Source: Heracleum sosnowskyi (Eukaryota; Streptophyta; Magnoliopsida; Apiales; Apiaceae). Taken from it: a DNA stretch of 64,000 nt. The notes beneath the pieces were generated by a model. The model saw only the letters and a list, made by a program, of their open reading frames with translations. It ran no database searches and was not told the DNA's origin. The stretch covers positions 83,434,363-83,498,362 of the forward strand of contig CM061239.1 in assembly GCA_030848705.1 (NCBI GenBank). The letters run 5' to 3'. Numbering within the stretch: position 1 is the stretch's first letter; every line of letters starts with the position of its first letter. A program made the position numbers and the translations under genes. This document shows, one piece after another, positions 49,738-61,392 of the stretch.

Positions 49738-51053
49738 TTTTAGGCTCAAGACATGTCTGAATACCATCATTAACAAGCCTAAGCTATGTGACTATGTCAC
49801 ACTACATGACCTAGTGAATTCTATCACTGGGATATAGTATAGGTCTCTCTATGTACTTGTCTTGTTCTCATGAACATCAGCTTGGTCATGTATGCTCAAA
49901 AGTATAATGAGCTTAGTAAGCTTCTTGCAACTAGAATGTATATAGGCCATTAAATAATTGTCCTGGTAGAAGTTCAGTTTTGTTCATGCAGCAGGATAGA
50001 GATGAATAAGGCCCTGAAGAAATAAGTTGCAGAAATTTGTCTAAGGCATTATATATAGCAAAGTCAGAATAAAGCTATTTCGTGAAGTCACCAATATCCA
50101 TGTCGAGAAGTGCTAGATCGCATAGTCCATTTTGTACTGTGTCGTGAAGTCCTTAAGACACATGTCGTGAAGTGTTGAAGTCAGCAAAGTCAAAGATGCC
50201 TAAATCGTGAAGTCCTCAAATGACTTATGTCGCATAGTCCTCAAATGACTTATGTCGCATAGTCCTCAAAATGACTTATGTCGCATAGTCCTCAAATGAC
50301 TTATGTCGCGTAGTCCTCAAATGACTTATGTCGCATAGTCCTAAAATGACCTATGTCGCAAAGTCCTCAAAGGTCATACCGCATAGTCTTCACAAGGGAC
50401 ATCGCGAAGTCTGGAATGAAGAGGAGTTCACGATATCAACACTTAGCCGTTTACAACAAGACAAATCAAGGTAAAGAATCAAGAATCAAAAGAGACAAAT
50501 ACTGAAGCATTTGTTCTGGCAAGGTGGTCCAAAGAACAGATGGAAAATCTACAGCTAAACTTGGAGAGAAAGATAAGAGACAAGCAGCTACAGAAACGGG
50601 AAAGACTCTGAAAAGCAGGTGGTCCTTCCTGACACAGTTAACCTCTTATGGCAGGACAAGTTGGACTTTCAGCTAGGGGTAACTGTGTAAATAGTGGTGT
50701 GCACAGTTTGTATAGGTGAATATATATATATATATCAAGCACACACCACTGTAAGCTGTAAGAGAGATACACATAGTTTTATCTTGAGCACTCTTTTCTC
50801 TGTAAGCAAAAACAAGTTACAAATTGTTCTTGTTTAGAAGCCAGAAACTCCGTTGTGAATTTCTGGAAAGCTGTAGTATTTAATTTACTCAATACAAAGT
50901 AGATTAAAGTGATTGTGTGTGTTGTTTGTATTCCGCATATTACATAGCATAATCATATACAGTTTATCTTGTGTTTCAAGAATCGAAAAACATCAAACTA
51001 TCCATTCACCCCCCCCCCCTCTGTCTAGTTTCTAGTGGTATTCATTTCTAACA
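49738..51053 (+). repeat. 3' LTR of E4
   Basis: A 1,316-bp LTR following the polypurine tract and ending TTCTAACA. By analogy with E2 and E3 it should begin TGTTAGG, but it reads TTTTAGG, one base changed in the terminal TG. It contains the 25-bp repeats (50210-50380) and an expanded TA run near 50720. The first ~340 bp have no counterpart at the 5' end of E4. Confidence 0.88.
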
Positions 51054-51252
51054 CTAAGTATTTTTCGGTGGTGTCTAGGACTAGCGAAAGCTTACCTGGA
51101 CTTTAGACTGGTGCCTAGAATGGTGGTTAGCCTCTTGGTAATGCTTCATCCTGCCTGGCCAGTCACGACGAATGCTTTTTGAGCTGTTACTTTTAGTAGT
51201 ATCTTATTGTTAGGAGCAAGGTCTAGATTGTTTTTAGGATAACATAGTAGTC

Positions 51253-51847
51253 ATGTCTATTCTGCATGTAGGAGTTAATTTGATAGATGAGGTTGTTACA
51301 TGGTCACATCTTGAGGATAGTGCAATTGAGTCTTTTCTTGAGAACGATATTTTGTTAGAGTATGAGAGTAATAAAGAACTTCATGAGCTCTATAAGATTT
51401 TTTTCTTCTGATGAGATGTTAGATGAATTGAATGCTATTTGTTCTAAGCATGAAACCGCCCTTGATGATAGTTCTTTTGATCCTAAGTCCGTTGTTAAGA
51501 CTTTTGTTGGTGAGCCACCCACATTTGTTCCTGATCCATCATTACCCCCACTTGATTCTAATCTATCTTTTTCCACTCTTGATCAGTCTTTGATAGTTAA
51601 TAATGAAACTCATCATTTTGTTATCTCTAGTGACATAGTTCATAACCAAGAATTTCAAGTAATTAATCTGCTCGAACAACAAAAAGAAGCGTCTAATTGG
51701 TCTATGAATGATGTTAGTGGTATGAGTTTTATTCTGGTTCAAGATCTTCTTTCTCTAATGGATAATATTGTCTTTTCTGTGGGTGAGTTTCACATGCTTG
51801 TTGATTGTGTTACGAAGGTAGTTTTTCCTCGATCTGGTATTGGTTAA
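51253..51847 (+). pseudogene. Unidentified ORF of E5, frameshifted
   Basis: The ATG at 51253 (MSILHVGVNLIDEVV) runs to a T-rich run near 51405, where a frameshift passes into the frame ending at 51847 (...DEMLDELNAICSKHE, VGEPPTFVPDPSLPP, VFPRSGIG). I do not recognise a domain. The position, before a long non-coding 3' region and PPT, suggests the last ORF of an Athila-like element. It has no clear signal peptide or membrane span. Confidence 0.45.
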
Positions 51848-53745
51848 TAAGAGTTTTTGTGTGTGTCTCCCATAGTCAAGTGTAGGTATGGGAAAGTGTG
51901 TGAGTGTGTTTATTTTTTGTTGTGTGTGTGTGTTATAGGTATTGTGTTTCTCCGTCATGCCCTTATCAGGTATTCTCGTCCTTTTAATTTATCATTTTTC
52001 TCTCATTTGCATACATTGAGGACAATGCATGATTTAGGTATGGGGGAGGGGTTTAGTAGTATTATTAAAAAACAAAAAAATCCAAAAAAATTGAAAAAAA
52101 AAATCCCAAAAAGAATTTTAGTCTAGTAAATTGTAGAATTCTAGCTGTGTAAAACGATTGCTTGTGTCTTGATGCACCCTCATATGCTATAGTAATCTTG
52201 TGTTTCTGATACTTTTGATTGAGAAGTGATTTGCTAAGTTCTTGTGCACACACATACACTAGCAAGGTGAAACTAGTAGACTTATTGATTGTTGCAAGTA
52301 ATTAGAAGGACATGAATATGTGCAAAATGATTTGGTTTCCATGTTTTGAGTACAAGTTGGTGCATTGAAGAGATTTTTGCTTGGGATTGATTATGTTTTA
52401 CCACCATGTGAGATTTTGAGCCTATATGCATATCTTTTGCATTTATATTCGTTTGTTTGAGTGTCCACATGTTGTTTGCATTGCTAGCACTTGTTTGAGA
52501 CCTTTCTTGGAACGCATGACATTATTTGATGATAAGATGATAAAGGCATTTAGGAATAACCTATATTTTCCAAATTACCACACCATTTATATATGATCAA
52601 TTAGTTACCCATTTGAGCTTAATCCTATTTTTTCGGTGACACCACATTATTTGCCTGGACCTTTTTCTTGTTTAGCCTTACTTATACTTGATCCCAAATT
52701 GCCAATGGCTAGTAGGAACTTGAGGGAGTAATAAGGCGTGTGAGATGGGTTTACTTTTGTTCATTAATTTTGAGGAAATATTTGGTTTGATTGTTTACTT
52801 GATAGTCATTGTTCAATAAATTTTTGAAGCAGGATTGTGGTTGCTTATATCTATCTCTTAGCTCTCGAAAAAAAAATGATAAAAATTGATTAAAAAAAAA
52901 GATGAAAAAAAAGCAAAAAGAAAAAAAAATATTATGAGAGCATACTTATGTTTTTGTGATCCTTCTTCATTCGACTAATCAAGCCTTTTGTTGAAAAAAG
53001 AGAAAATCAGAAAATTCAATTATGGGGAGGATGTTTGGTGATGTGTATGATTAATTATGGTGCCTACTAGCTTTTGACACTTCACGTTATTTGGCCTTAC
53101 TTGACATACCTTGTCCCTAGCCCCGTTACAACCCAAATAAAGACCTTTTGATTATCATCATTGATGTATGTTGTGTTAAAGTTAGATTGATATCAAATGT
53201 CAAGCATGCTTATGATTTTGTTGGAAGAGAGTGATACACTTATCCTTGTTCTTGAGTGAATATTCTTTTGTGAGTGAAAGGTGAGTTATTGCTTGTTTCT
53301 ACATTTGAGATCCCAAGTTTTGACTCAAAGGTGTACTTTTGTGGGCTTAGCATGATTACCAACTTATTCTTACACTTGACATGGACTTTTGAGCATTTAT
53401 GCATATTTCTTTGAGTAGACTATGTGAATCCTTGCACATTCCACGACAAGACATTGCAAAGTCATTTTTGATTCTTAAGTTGATGTAGCATGAGAGGAAT
53501 TGTATGTGTGGTGTTGCGTTGCCATGCGATCTTTTACATGAGCTAGATGGATTTTGTGGGTACATTCACTATAAACCCTCACGAGACCTTACTCGTCCAC
53601 TAGGGCTGCCTAGGGGTTTAAAGGGCTTGTTGCATATGCCAAATTCAACCGTGATCACCTACGGAAGTGGTATTATCTATTAGATAGTAGTTCATATTAT
53701 GTTAGTTTTTCTCGAGGACGAGCAAAAGATAGGTATGGGGGCATT
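51848..53745 (+). other. E5 non-coding 3' region
   Basis: No gene. Has GT-rich and A-rich low-complexity runs (51890-51940, 52065-52115 and 52867-52932), and the phrases CTCGAGGACGAGCAAAAGA and GGTATGGGGGCATT just before the LTR, which look like conserved Athila-type 3' sequence. Confidence 0.6.
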
Positions 53746-54722
53746 TGATAGGTCCATAATTTAATACATTTTTAATACCTATTTTATGTCTGTTTTCGTA
53801 ATTTTGTTGTTTAATAAATTGTTTTCTTTTGTTTTGCAGGAAAATAAATAAAATCATATTTCAAGCAGAAAAAGGTGAAAAAGGCAAGGAGATGAAAATA
53901 CTTGAAGTCAAAAGAAAATTGGAGAAAAATTGGAAAACTTATCGGAGAAGAAAATGGAATTGAGGAAATATTTCTAGAATCCGATTTGTAGTCAAAGAGC
54001 CCAAGCCCATTATTTTTCCTATATATATAGATCTCCCCTCTTGTATTTGAGACACCTAGAATTTAGACACCTAGAATTTAGACATCATCAATTTAGACTA
54101 GATCTGATAATTAGGAGTATGATAGATTTATTATTGTCTTTCAATACAAGTTCTTTATTCTATTCAAACACTTTTGCTTGCATTATTTATATTTAATTGT
54201 TTTGTTTCTTCTGCCATGTCTAGCTAAGTTAATTCTCCTAGGAAGAAGATGAAGTTAATTTGATTATTGTTGATATCTTCTTGTTCCTATTAATTGATTC
54301 TCATTATTTTTCCTGGTGCTTAATTATTCAATTGACAAAGTGATTTTGATATATTATTTTTACCGGATTTATTTTTCATAGCCTATGCTTGCTCCATGAA
54401 GTTTTGATAGGTTATTGTTAGATAACAAGTTTCATAGTATATGCTTGTCTCGTTAATTGATATATCTTATTTGTGAAGAAAGAGAATTGATTTTAGGGTG
54501 AGTTGATATTAATTGTGATTGATTAATAGATTCGGATTCCAAGGTTTTCCTTATTTGATTTTAATTGTTAATTAGGTTAAACAAATCTCATCTCAAATCT
54601 TATTGTCTAGTTCGCCTGAGTTAATTGTTAGTGTTTTGAAAATTTATAGTCTCTGTGGATCGATTTGTGATTGCTACAACTAAACACTGTGCGCTTGCAG
54701 TTTACATTATTTTTACACATCA
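53746..54722 (+). repeat. 3' LTR of E5
   Basis: 977 bp, TGATAGGTCC...TTACACATCA, with TGAT/ATCA inverted ends and a polypurine tract directly before it. The first five bases after it, GAATG, are E6 integrase coding sequence and would be one half of a target duplication. Confidence 0.75.
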
Positions 54723-55671
54723 GAATGAAATGTCTCAAACCCCAATTATTGTGGTGGAAATCTTTGATGTGTGGGGCATTGATTTTATGGGGCCATTTCC
54801 ATCTTCTTCTCATGGAAATCTCTATATTCTCTTAGTCGTGGACTATGTCTCTGAGTGGGTGGAGGCTAAGGCAACAAAATCGGATGATGGTAAGGCGGTT
54901 GTTGAATTTCTCAAATCTCATGTTTTCAACCGATTTGGTGTTCCTAAAGCTATCATAAGTGATCAAGGAACCCACTTTTGTAATAAATTGGTGGGAAATC
55001 TTCTTAAATCTTATGGGGTCTACCATAGAATGGCAACGACTTATCATCCTCAATCTAATGGTCAAGCCGAAGTTTTAAATCGGGAGATTAAATCTATTCT
55101 TGAGAAGGTGGTGAAACCCTCAAGGAAGGATTGGTGTGTTCGTCTTGAAGATGCTTTATGGGCCTATAGGACGGCATTCAAAACTACTATTGGCATGTTT
55201 CCTTACAAGTTGGTTTTTGGTAAATCTTGTCATCTTCTCGTTGAGTTAGAGCACAAATCTTATTGGGCAATCAAAGCTTGCAATATGGATCTTAATGTTG
55301 TCGAAGCTCATCGGAAACTCAATTTGCTTGAATTGGAGGAAATTCGTAACAATGCCTATAAGAATGCTCAATCATATAAGGCTAGACTGAAAGACTTCCA
55401 TGACTATTCACTCATTCATAAATCATTTTGTGTTGGGCAAAAGGTTCTCCTCTACAACTCTCGTCTCAAGTTAATGCCCGGAAAGCTTCGTTCTCGTTGG
55501 TTGGGTCCATTTGTTGTTGTGACAATCTACCCTCATGGAGTGGTGGATTTGCAGAGTTTATCTACCAACACAGAATTCAAGGTGAATGGTCACCGTCTCA
55601 AGCCTTTCTATGAAGGATTTCAAGAATCTACCGTTGATGTCATCTCATTAGCGGAACCCCTTCATGGATGA
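54723..55671 (+). pseudogene. E6 integrase (C-terminal part of gypsy pol)
   Basis: From 54723 the frame reads NEMSQTPIIVVEIFDVWGID without a stop to 55671. The catalytic D, D, E are in GIDFMGPF, ISDQGTHF and NGQAEVLNRE, spaced as in retroviral-type integrases. The C-terminal domain (GQKVLLYNSRLKL, KLRSRWLGPFVV, FKVNGHRLKPFYEG) is the usual gypsy type. The integrase continuing after LPLHG stops at TGA 55669. The 5' end of the open frame (54655-54722) is E5 LTR sequence, not integrase. The N-terminal zinc finger, protease and reverse transcriptase are absent here, so it is a fragment. Confidence 0.92.
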
Positions 55672-58669
55672 GCTATCTCTTGTGTTCGTTTGTGTGTTGG
55701 CACCGTGAGGCACATTCGGGAAGTCGAGCCAACGACATTAAACAAAGGTGTTTTTTGGGAGGCAACCCAAGGTACGCATGTAGTTATATATTATGCATGT
55801 GTCAAATTTTGTTCCTCACTTGCATTTATGTATGGTGTTTTGCATATTGTGGGTTTGGGGATTGATCTAAATATTAGTTAGTGGGGGTTTCTTTTAAATC
55901 TATTTGAATTCATAAGAAAAATAATCATAAATTATATTATATTTAATTACTATATATTTTTGTGGTGTAACTAATGAATTTTATAATAGATTTAAAAAAT
56001 ATATTAATACCTCACTCAATAATATTTAGTATTGTTAATTTTAATTTTTAGAATTTTTATATTTATTTCACTATTGCCTTGAAATGTTTGTTCATATTTT
56101 TAGGATTTAATATATTATTCAGGCATTCAAGGATTTGTACGAAAAAACAAAAATATTTTAAACAAAAATTTGCAGCAATAAGGTTTGTACGGGCGTTCAA
56201 CAACCCGTACAACAAGCCGTGAGATTTTGGAAACAATCTGTAAAAAAAAAAAACTAACAATCCTTCCCCCTTGCCTTTGCACGGCTGTGCAGCTGTTTTT
56301 TTTTAAAAAAAATAGCAAACAAACTATCCCCTGTTCCCTCCTTCCCCTGCCCTAATCTCCCCGCCACCCCATTTCCGACATCCACCTGCCCACCCACCCA
56401 CTTTCCCAACATTCCCAATCCCCCCTCCCCTCCATCTCCGCCGAACAAACCCCACCCTCTTTATTTTTTCTTCTTTTTCAATTTTCTTTTTAAATTTTCA
56501 AATTTTTACTTTTCAGATTTTAATTTTTTGAATTTTAATTTTCAGATTTAAATTTCTGGATTTTAATTTTTTGAAGTTTCAATTTTAATTTTCTGATTTT
56601 TAATTTTCCAGATTTTAATTTTTCAAAATTTTAATTTTCTGATTTTTTTTTTTAATTTTCAGATTTTAATTTTTCAGATTTTCTTTTTCTGATTTTTAGT
56701 TTTTAGATTTTAATTCATTTTTAGTGTGTTGTAGTGGCTTTGAAGGGGGGTGGATATTGGCTTGTTGGTTCTTTTTCTTAGGTTGGTTGTGGTGTTGTGG
56801 TATTCGTTAAATTCTTGGCTTGCAATTTTGGGTTGGCTTTTGGCAATCATGAGTGGTACGTCTTCTAAGCAGGTTCAAATTAAAAGGAAGGGGTCATCTA
56901 AGCGACAATGTGCTCATTTTTCAGGGGAGCTCTCTTTCACTTTTCTCTACCTCATATTTTTATTTGTCATGCATGAGGACATTCCATGTTTAAAGTGAGG
57001 GAATGATTGTTTATGTTATTATTGTAGTGTAGTATGTAGCTAGTATTAGTACTCTATTTTGTTTACTTTGATGTCCGTCTCGTTTGCATTTGGAAATGAG
57101 TTTAGTCATAAGCTTGTTTACTTGTTTGTAAAATTTAAGACATTTGTGAGTTTGTAGCCATGTTTTCTCCTATTTCGTGTCATGCATTACCAATTTGATG
57201 TGAATCGATAAGTTTGACACACTTTTTTCACACACACACACACACTTGAAATGGCATGAAAAGTTTAGATTGTTGTAATAAAATTGTGAACATGACGGGT
57301 GTCTCTTAATATGCATGAAAATCAAATCGTGAAGATGTTATTACAACTTAAACCTTGTGAGACCTTGAACGATGATTTCTTTTGTGCTTGTGTGTTTCTC
57401 CCTCTTTATGTGTGTTTGTTACTCTAGGGCTTGCATTAAACCTTAATTTTTGGATGCACCATAATAAGAAAATTTTATTTAGGATAAAAATTTTGGCCTT
57501 TTTAGCTTGTGAACCATGAAAATAATCCCTAGTTGCCCTTTGAAGTTTATATCTATATTTTTCTTCGTCACGTTCCCCTTTTATACATGAGTCATAACAA
57601 AATACTTCACTCTTGACCTAGTTGAGCTAGTTGAGTCTTGGAATGAATTGTTTGATGATCATGAGAATTTGAAAATTTTGTGAAGAGGAAGAATGCTAAT
57701 TATTGAAAGTGGGAACTAGTTTGTGATATGTATGACTATATGTGGTTCAAAGTTCTTTGTAGTATTTATATATGTAATGCATCCCCTTTGCTAAAAAAAA
57801 GAAAAAAAATAAATAAATAAAGGGGTATGTAAAAAAAGAAAAAGAAAGAAAGAAAAAGCAATAAATCTTTGTACTTTATTTGATTCAATTTTCTTTGTAA
57901 ATGTGGTTGTGCTTTGTATTTGCAAATGAGTGGATATCAACTTTAGTTTGAGAATTTGGTGTATGAAGAGAGCAAGTGTCATTTTGACTCAACTAGCGAG
58001 ACTATTACACCACCCTTGAACTTAAATTTTCACACCTTCACCCAAGCCTCGTTACAATCCATTTTATGATTTCCTTATTTTTGGTGCAATCCGAAATTTA
58101 GGTGGACATTCAAGGTCAAGTAGAGTGCATGCATTTAGACTTGGAGTTGAGTGAAATCTTCGCCTACACTTGTGTGATCCATAATTGAGAGATGTGAGAT
58201 TTTTCACCCTATGAATTTCATCTTCTTAATGCGAAGCCATGTATGTTTTGTGATAATTTTGTCTAGTGTTCACAATTGAATTGCATTCATTCTATCTTTA
58301 TTTCCATGGTTCCATTTTGCACAAGGTGTGTTATCTTGATTCTTGAATTGGGTGTTAGCATGCTATAGTGAATAACATGGTGGATAATTCCGTATGTTTG
58401 ATTTTAGTTGCAAGTAGATTTAGCGACATGCTTAGCTTGTTTCCTATTTTTATGACGACTCGGTCATGTAGGTGGAGTAATTAGCTTAATTTTTAGGTAA
58501 TGTTAATTTCTTGACGAAACTCCTCCTCCAAGGCTAATTGGGGGTTTAAACGATGGTTTGAATACTCTTGTACAACCATTTTCTCGTTTAGAGAAGTGAA
58601 GTTAGTTTGGTAGTCTCTTTGTTAATTTTAGTTTGCTCGGGACTAGCAAAGTTCAAGTGGGGGAACATT
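55672..58669 (+). other. E6 non-coding 3' region
   Basis: No gene I can support. The 82-codon ORF at 56750-56998 is hydrophobic, lacks relatives I know and is not called. About 56500-56720 is a degenerate repeat of TTTTAATTTTCAGAT type units. GTACGGGCGTTCAACAACCC near 56188 resembles repeats in the E6 LTR. 57790-57860 is A-rich. Confidence 0.6.
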
Positions 58670-60034
58670 TGATAACGTGTATTTTATACACATCTTTTTC
58701 TCACTTTCTCTTGGTTTTCTTTCGGTTCCACATGCATTTTACTCATATTTGTTATGTTTCCCTTTTTTAGTGTCGCATGCTTATTTGTTCAAAAAGTGGC
58801 TTATTGTGGGCTTGAAATCAAAGATTATTCAAGAGGGAAATTAGAAGATGTTGGATTGCGATGCCGGGAGGTTCATAATGCATGATTTTGGAGATTGTTG
58901 TCTCGTACGGGTGTCCACACGGCCGTTCAGTAGGCCGTACGGAGTGTTCCAACTGATGCAGTTTGAGTTTCCATTTGTACGGGCGTCCGCACGGCCGTTC
59001 AGTAGGTCGTACGAAGTGTTGCAGTTTGAGTTTCCATTTGTACGGGCATCCGCACGGCCGTACAAGTCATGCTGGAACTTTTTGGAAGCATATTGACTAT
59101 TTTGTCCTCTTGTCCAATGGATGTATTAATTGTGTAGTGGAAAACCAAACATTATCATATCCTTTATCTTATCTTCATCTTATCTTTACCAAGAACATTC
59201 AATTAGGGTTAGATGAAGCATTTATTACTTGTAATCTAGCATTGATTATGAGTAACTAACTTCATTTATTTGGATCAAGGAAGGATTTCTTGTACTACAC
59301 CCATTTCATTTTAAGTAAGATCTTTTCACTCTATCTTGAATACATGTGTTGTATTGTTCATGAACTTGCTTGGAGATTTGTAAGTTGCTTCACCTTACTC
59401 TTCTTGTAATTTCAATTGCTAATTGTTTGTGCTAATCCGTAATTTTTAGTGCATTCATTATAGTAGCACAAGATTTAGTGTACCTAAATCCTCAAGATTT
59501 AAGTGCAAGTACCTAGGTTGAGCTCCTCATCCTTCGACTTGTCCTAACCTCTCTTTGTTTAATTCCTTGATTTGATTAGACTAGTGTTGCTTCAATATTG
59601 GTTGCTAGTATCAAGAGAACTAATTTATGTGCTTCACTAAATTAGTGTTTTAAGAAGAGAAATAAGATTTTGTGTGCTTCACCAATTATCTTGGTTAGGT
59701 AGAGTTGGGTTTGTCTTGCTTGAACTTGTTTGGTTTAAAGTACTTGATTTTCCATTATCCTTGGGTCAAATATCTCTTTATCTTGCTAATTAACTCATTG
59801 TGCCTTGTTGTGTTGGTAAATTTGGGTGATTGCCATTGTCTTAGTTGTATTTCTCTAGCCATTTATTTCTTGTACGCAAGGTGTTTGATAAAATACCTCA
59901 ACCAACTAAAAACCCCCCACAATTTACTTTACTCTAGTATTGAACACTATTCCCTTGGGTTCGATCCCTACTTGCCACATTTTCTATATTTTATAGTTAA
60001 TTGCGAACATAGTAGAGCAAAAATATTATTATCA
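58670..60034 (+). repeat. LTR of E6
   Basis: 1,365 bp, TGATAACGTG...TTATTATCA, with TGAT/ATCA ends. A polypurine tract precedes it, and TTTGGCGCG, resembling the start of an Athila primer-binding site, follows it at about 60036. Three imperfect ~65-bp units with GTACGGGCGTCCGCACGGCC occur at 58905-59065. Confidence 0.8.
58905..59065 (+). repeat. GC-rich tandem repeat inside the E6 LTR
   Basis: Three copies of GTACGGG(C/T)(G/A)TCC(G/A)CACGGCCGT followed by CAGTAGG(C/T)CGTACG and a TTTGAGTTTCCATTT linker. The halves can pair, so each unit may fold. Confidence 0.85.
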
Positions 60035-60660
60035 ATTTGGCGCGTCGACGACGGGCGTGGCCAGGCTCCTTCGCATTTCTGGTACATTTATGTACCAGAA
60101 ATGCAAAAATGGTACATCAATGTACAACTTTTCACTTCTGGTACAGGACGCCACATGAGGTGGCGACCCCAAGCAAAATCCGCCACCTTAGGTGACGACC
60201 CCCCCTTTAATTTATTTTTTTTTCGTTTTTTCTTTTCTTCCTCACTTGTTCTTGGTTGTAACTTAGTAAAATTGGTAACTTGGTCCTAGAAATTTGTTTG
60301 TGAACATCAATTTTCAAGCTTCAAGAAAATGTAATTGTGAAATATAACTTTTGGTTTTTTTTGTGTCGTATTAAAGTTGAACCGTTAAACTTTGTTATAA
60401 GTTAAAAATTGAGAAAAAATATGAAAGGTAACTATGATTTTTTGTAAGCCGAAGATGAGACCTTGAAAATGCAGGAAGACACAAATTATTTCACTATGTT
60501 AATTATTGGTCTGAAAATGACAAGAACACACGAATTTTAAGTTTCTGTTACCAAGAACAAGTGAATACACATGAAAAGCCAATAATAGTGTGTTTCCAGT
60601 TCTGAAAAGGCAATAACAGTGAATTATTGTGTCGTGATCTAAATTATTTACTTTAGCTGT
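60035..60660. other. Junction sequence with a short perfect hairpin
   Basis: No gene. A 15-bp perfect inverted repeat with a two-base loop lies at 60073-60104 (GCATTTCTGGTACAT TT and its complement). Two GCCAC...GGTGGCG-type phrases follow at 60151-60202. The rest is AT-rich. Confidence 0.6.
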
Positions 60661-60668
60661 TATAAATA
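60661..60668 (+). promoter_or_regulatory. TATA box of the small MULE-side ORF
   Basis: TATAAATA, about 50 bp before the ATG at 60710. A start of transcription near 60690 would leave a ~20-base leader. Confidence 0.5.
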
Positions 60669-60709
60669 CCCCTATACTTGTGCACTTGCATTACTATCAA
60701 ATCTGATAA

Positions 60710-61150
60710 ATGGCAAATGGTTATAGTTATAGTACTGGTGATATTTTCAGAACAATGGGTAGAAAATGGTTATGTGATGATGATTACGTGTACTCAATGA
60801 ACCCTAATAATCGCTACTCAAGTCAGTCAATGACGACAATGCAAAGGGAGTGGGAATGGTGTATGCACTGCCTTTTTTCTTGTAGTGAACAATGTCGTCA
60901 GCATGGGCTTAGAGTACCGAAGCAATGCGCCATAATGATGCAACGCAATACTCCACAACAACTTGAAGTTGCATTGTTTCGTGCACGAGAAGAAGAGAAC
61001 CGAATGTGATTGTGTTTACAATGACACAGTCTAGCAGCATATGCAAGGATATTTGCAGAGGACGGAGACATGCTCCGTGTAAGACAATATAATCAATGGA
61101 CCATGAGTGCTAATAATGACTCAGATAGCTTCATGTCCGATGAGGACTAA
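60710..61150 (+). pseudogene. Small acidic-tailed ORF next to the MuDR transposase
   Basis: The ATG at 60710 (MANGYSYSTGDIFRTMGRKW) opens one frame of 147 codons to the TAA at 61148, with two TGA stops at 61007 and 61022. It has a cysteine-bearing middle (WCMHCLFSCSEQC), a helical REEENRM segment and an acidic DSDSFMSDED tail. I do not know the family. It lies convergent to the MuDR transposase with a TATA box upstream, as expected of an accessory MULE gene, or it may be a separate gene. Both stops could come from CGA to TGA changes. Confidence 0.5.
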
Positions 61151-61392
61151 ACTATTGTACTTTTTTATTTCAAGTATTAATAATAGTTCAATTTTTGACT
61201 AGTTTTTCATTGTTTTTAAACACTTGGGAAATACAAATTGAACTGGTATTAAAAGCACACGAATTCAAATGAAAATAACATAAAAGAAATACATGTAGGA
61301 AATAAAATCAAATCAAAGTACATGTAGCAACGTCAAACCCTATTGGGATGTTGTAGGCAAAGTTTGCTCCATTTCGTATGTCCTTCTTGCTT
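61151..61392. other. Intergenic gap between convergent genes
   Basis: AT-rich and without ORF; the 3' ends of the small ORF and the transposase face each other here. Confidence 0.5.

Larger units (their letters stand above)
29335..51053 (+). mobile_element. SIRE-like Ty1/copia retrotransposon E4, nearly full length, with two nested insertions
   Basis: Truncated 5' LTR (29335-30311), primer-binding site, gag, pol, spacer, third ORF, polypurine tract and 3' LTR (49738-51053). Without the CACTA (33920-37006) and the solo LTR (43143-48026) it would be about 13.7 kb. It differs in family from E1/E3 and E2 by its LTR, which carries TATGTCGCATAGTC repeats. The two LTRs differ at about 17 bases over the shared 975 bp as I count by eye. 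Confidence 0.93.
51054..54722 (+). mobile_element. Athila-like Ty3/gypsy element E5, 3' part
   Basis: A broken ORF (51253-51847), a long non-coding stretch with A-rich runs, a GAGGACAATGCATGATTTAG phrase, a polypurine tract (GGTATGGGGGCA, 53733-53743) and a 3' LTR. Its left portion is missing at the E4 boundary. Its right end lies inside the integrase gene of E6. Long non-coding 3' regions of this kind are usual for Athila/Tat elements. Confidence 0.68.
54723..60034 (+). mobile_element. Athila-like Ty3/gypsy element E6, from integrase to LTR
   Basis: Integrase (54723-55671), a GGGAGGCAACCCAA stretch soon after pol, a long non-coding region, a polypurine tract (AAGTGGGGGAACA, 58655-58667) and an LTR (58670-60034). 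The order pol, non-coding, PPT, LTR and the wording fit the Athila group. The upstream part of pol is missing at the E5 junction. Confidence 0.8.

Noticed and set aside
54655..54722. N-terminal extension of the E6 integrase frame
   Set aside because: These bases are the end of the E5 LTR (ending ATCA at 54722), so the extension is accidental.
56750..56998. 82-codon hydrophobic ORF in the E6 3' region, considered as an envelope remnant
   Set aside because: It has no partner frames, no conserved motif and lies next to low-complexity repeats; evidence is too weak.
59705..60289. 194-codon ORF across the E6 LTR end
   Set aside because: It spans LTR, primer-site-like sequence and unrelated flank; hydrophobic by composition only.
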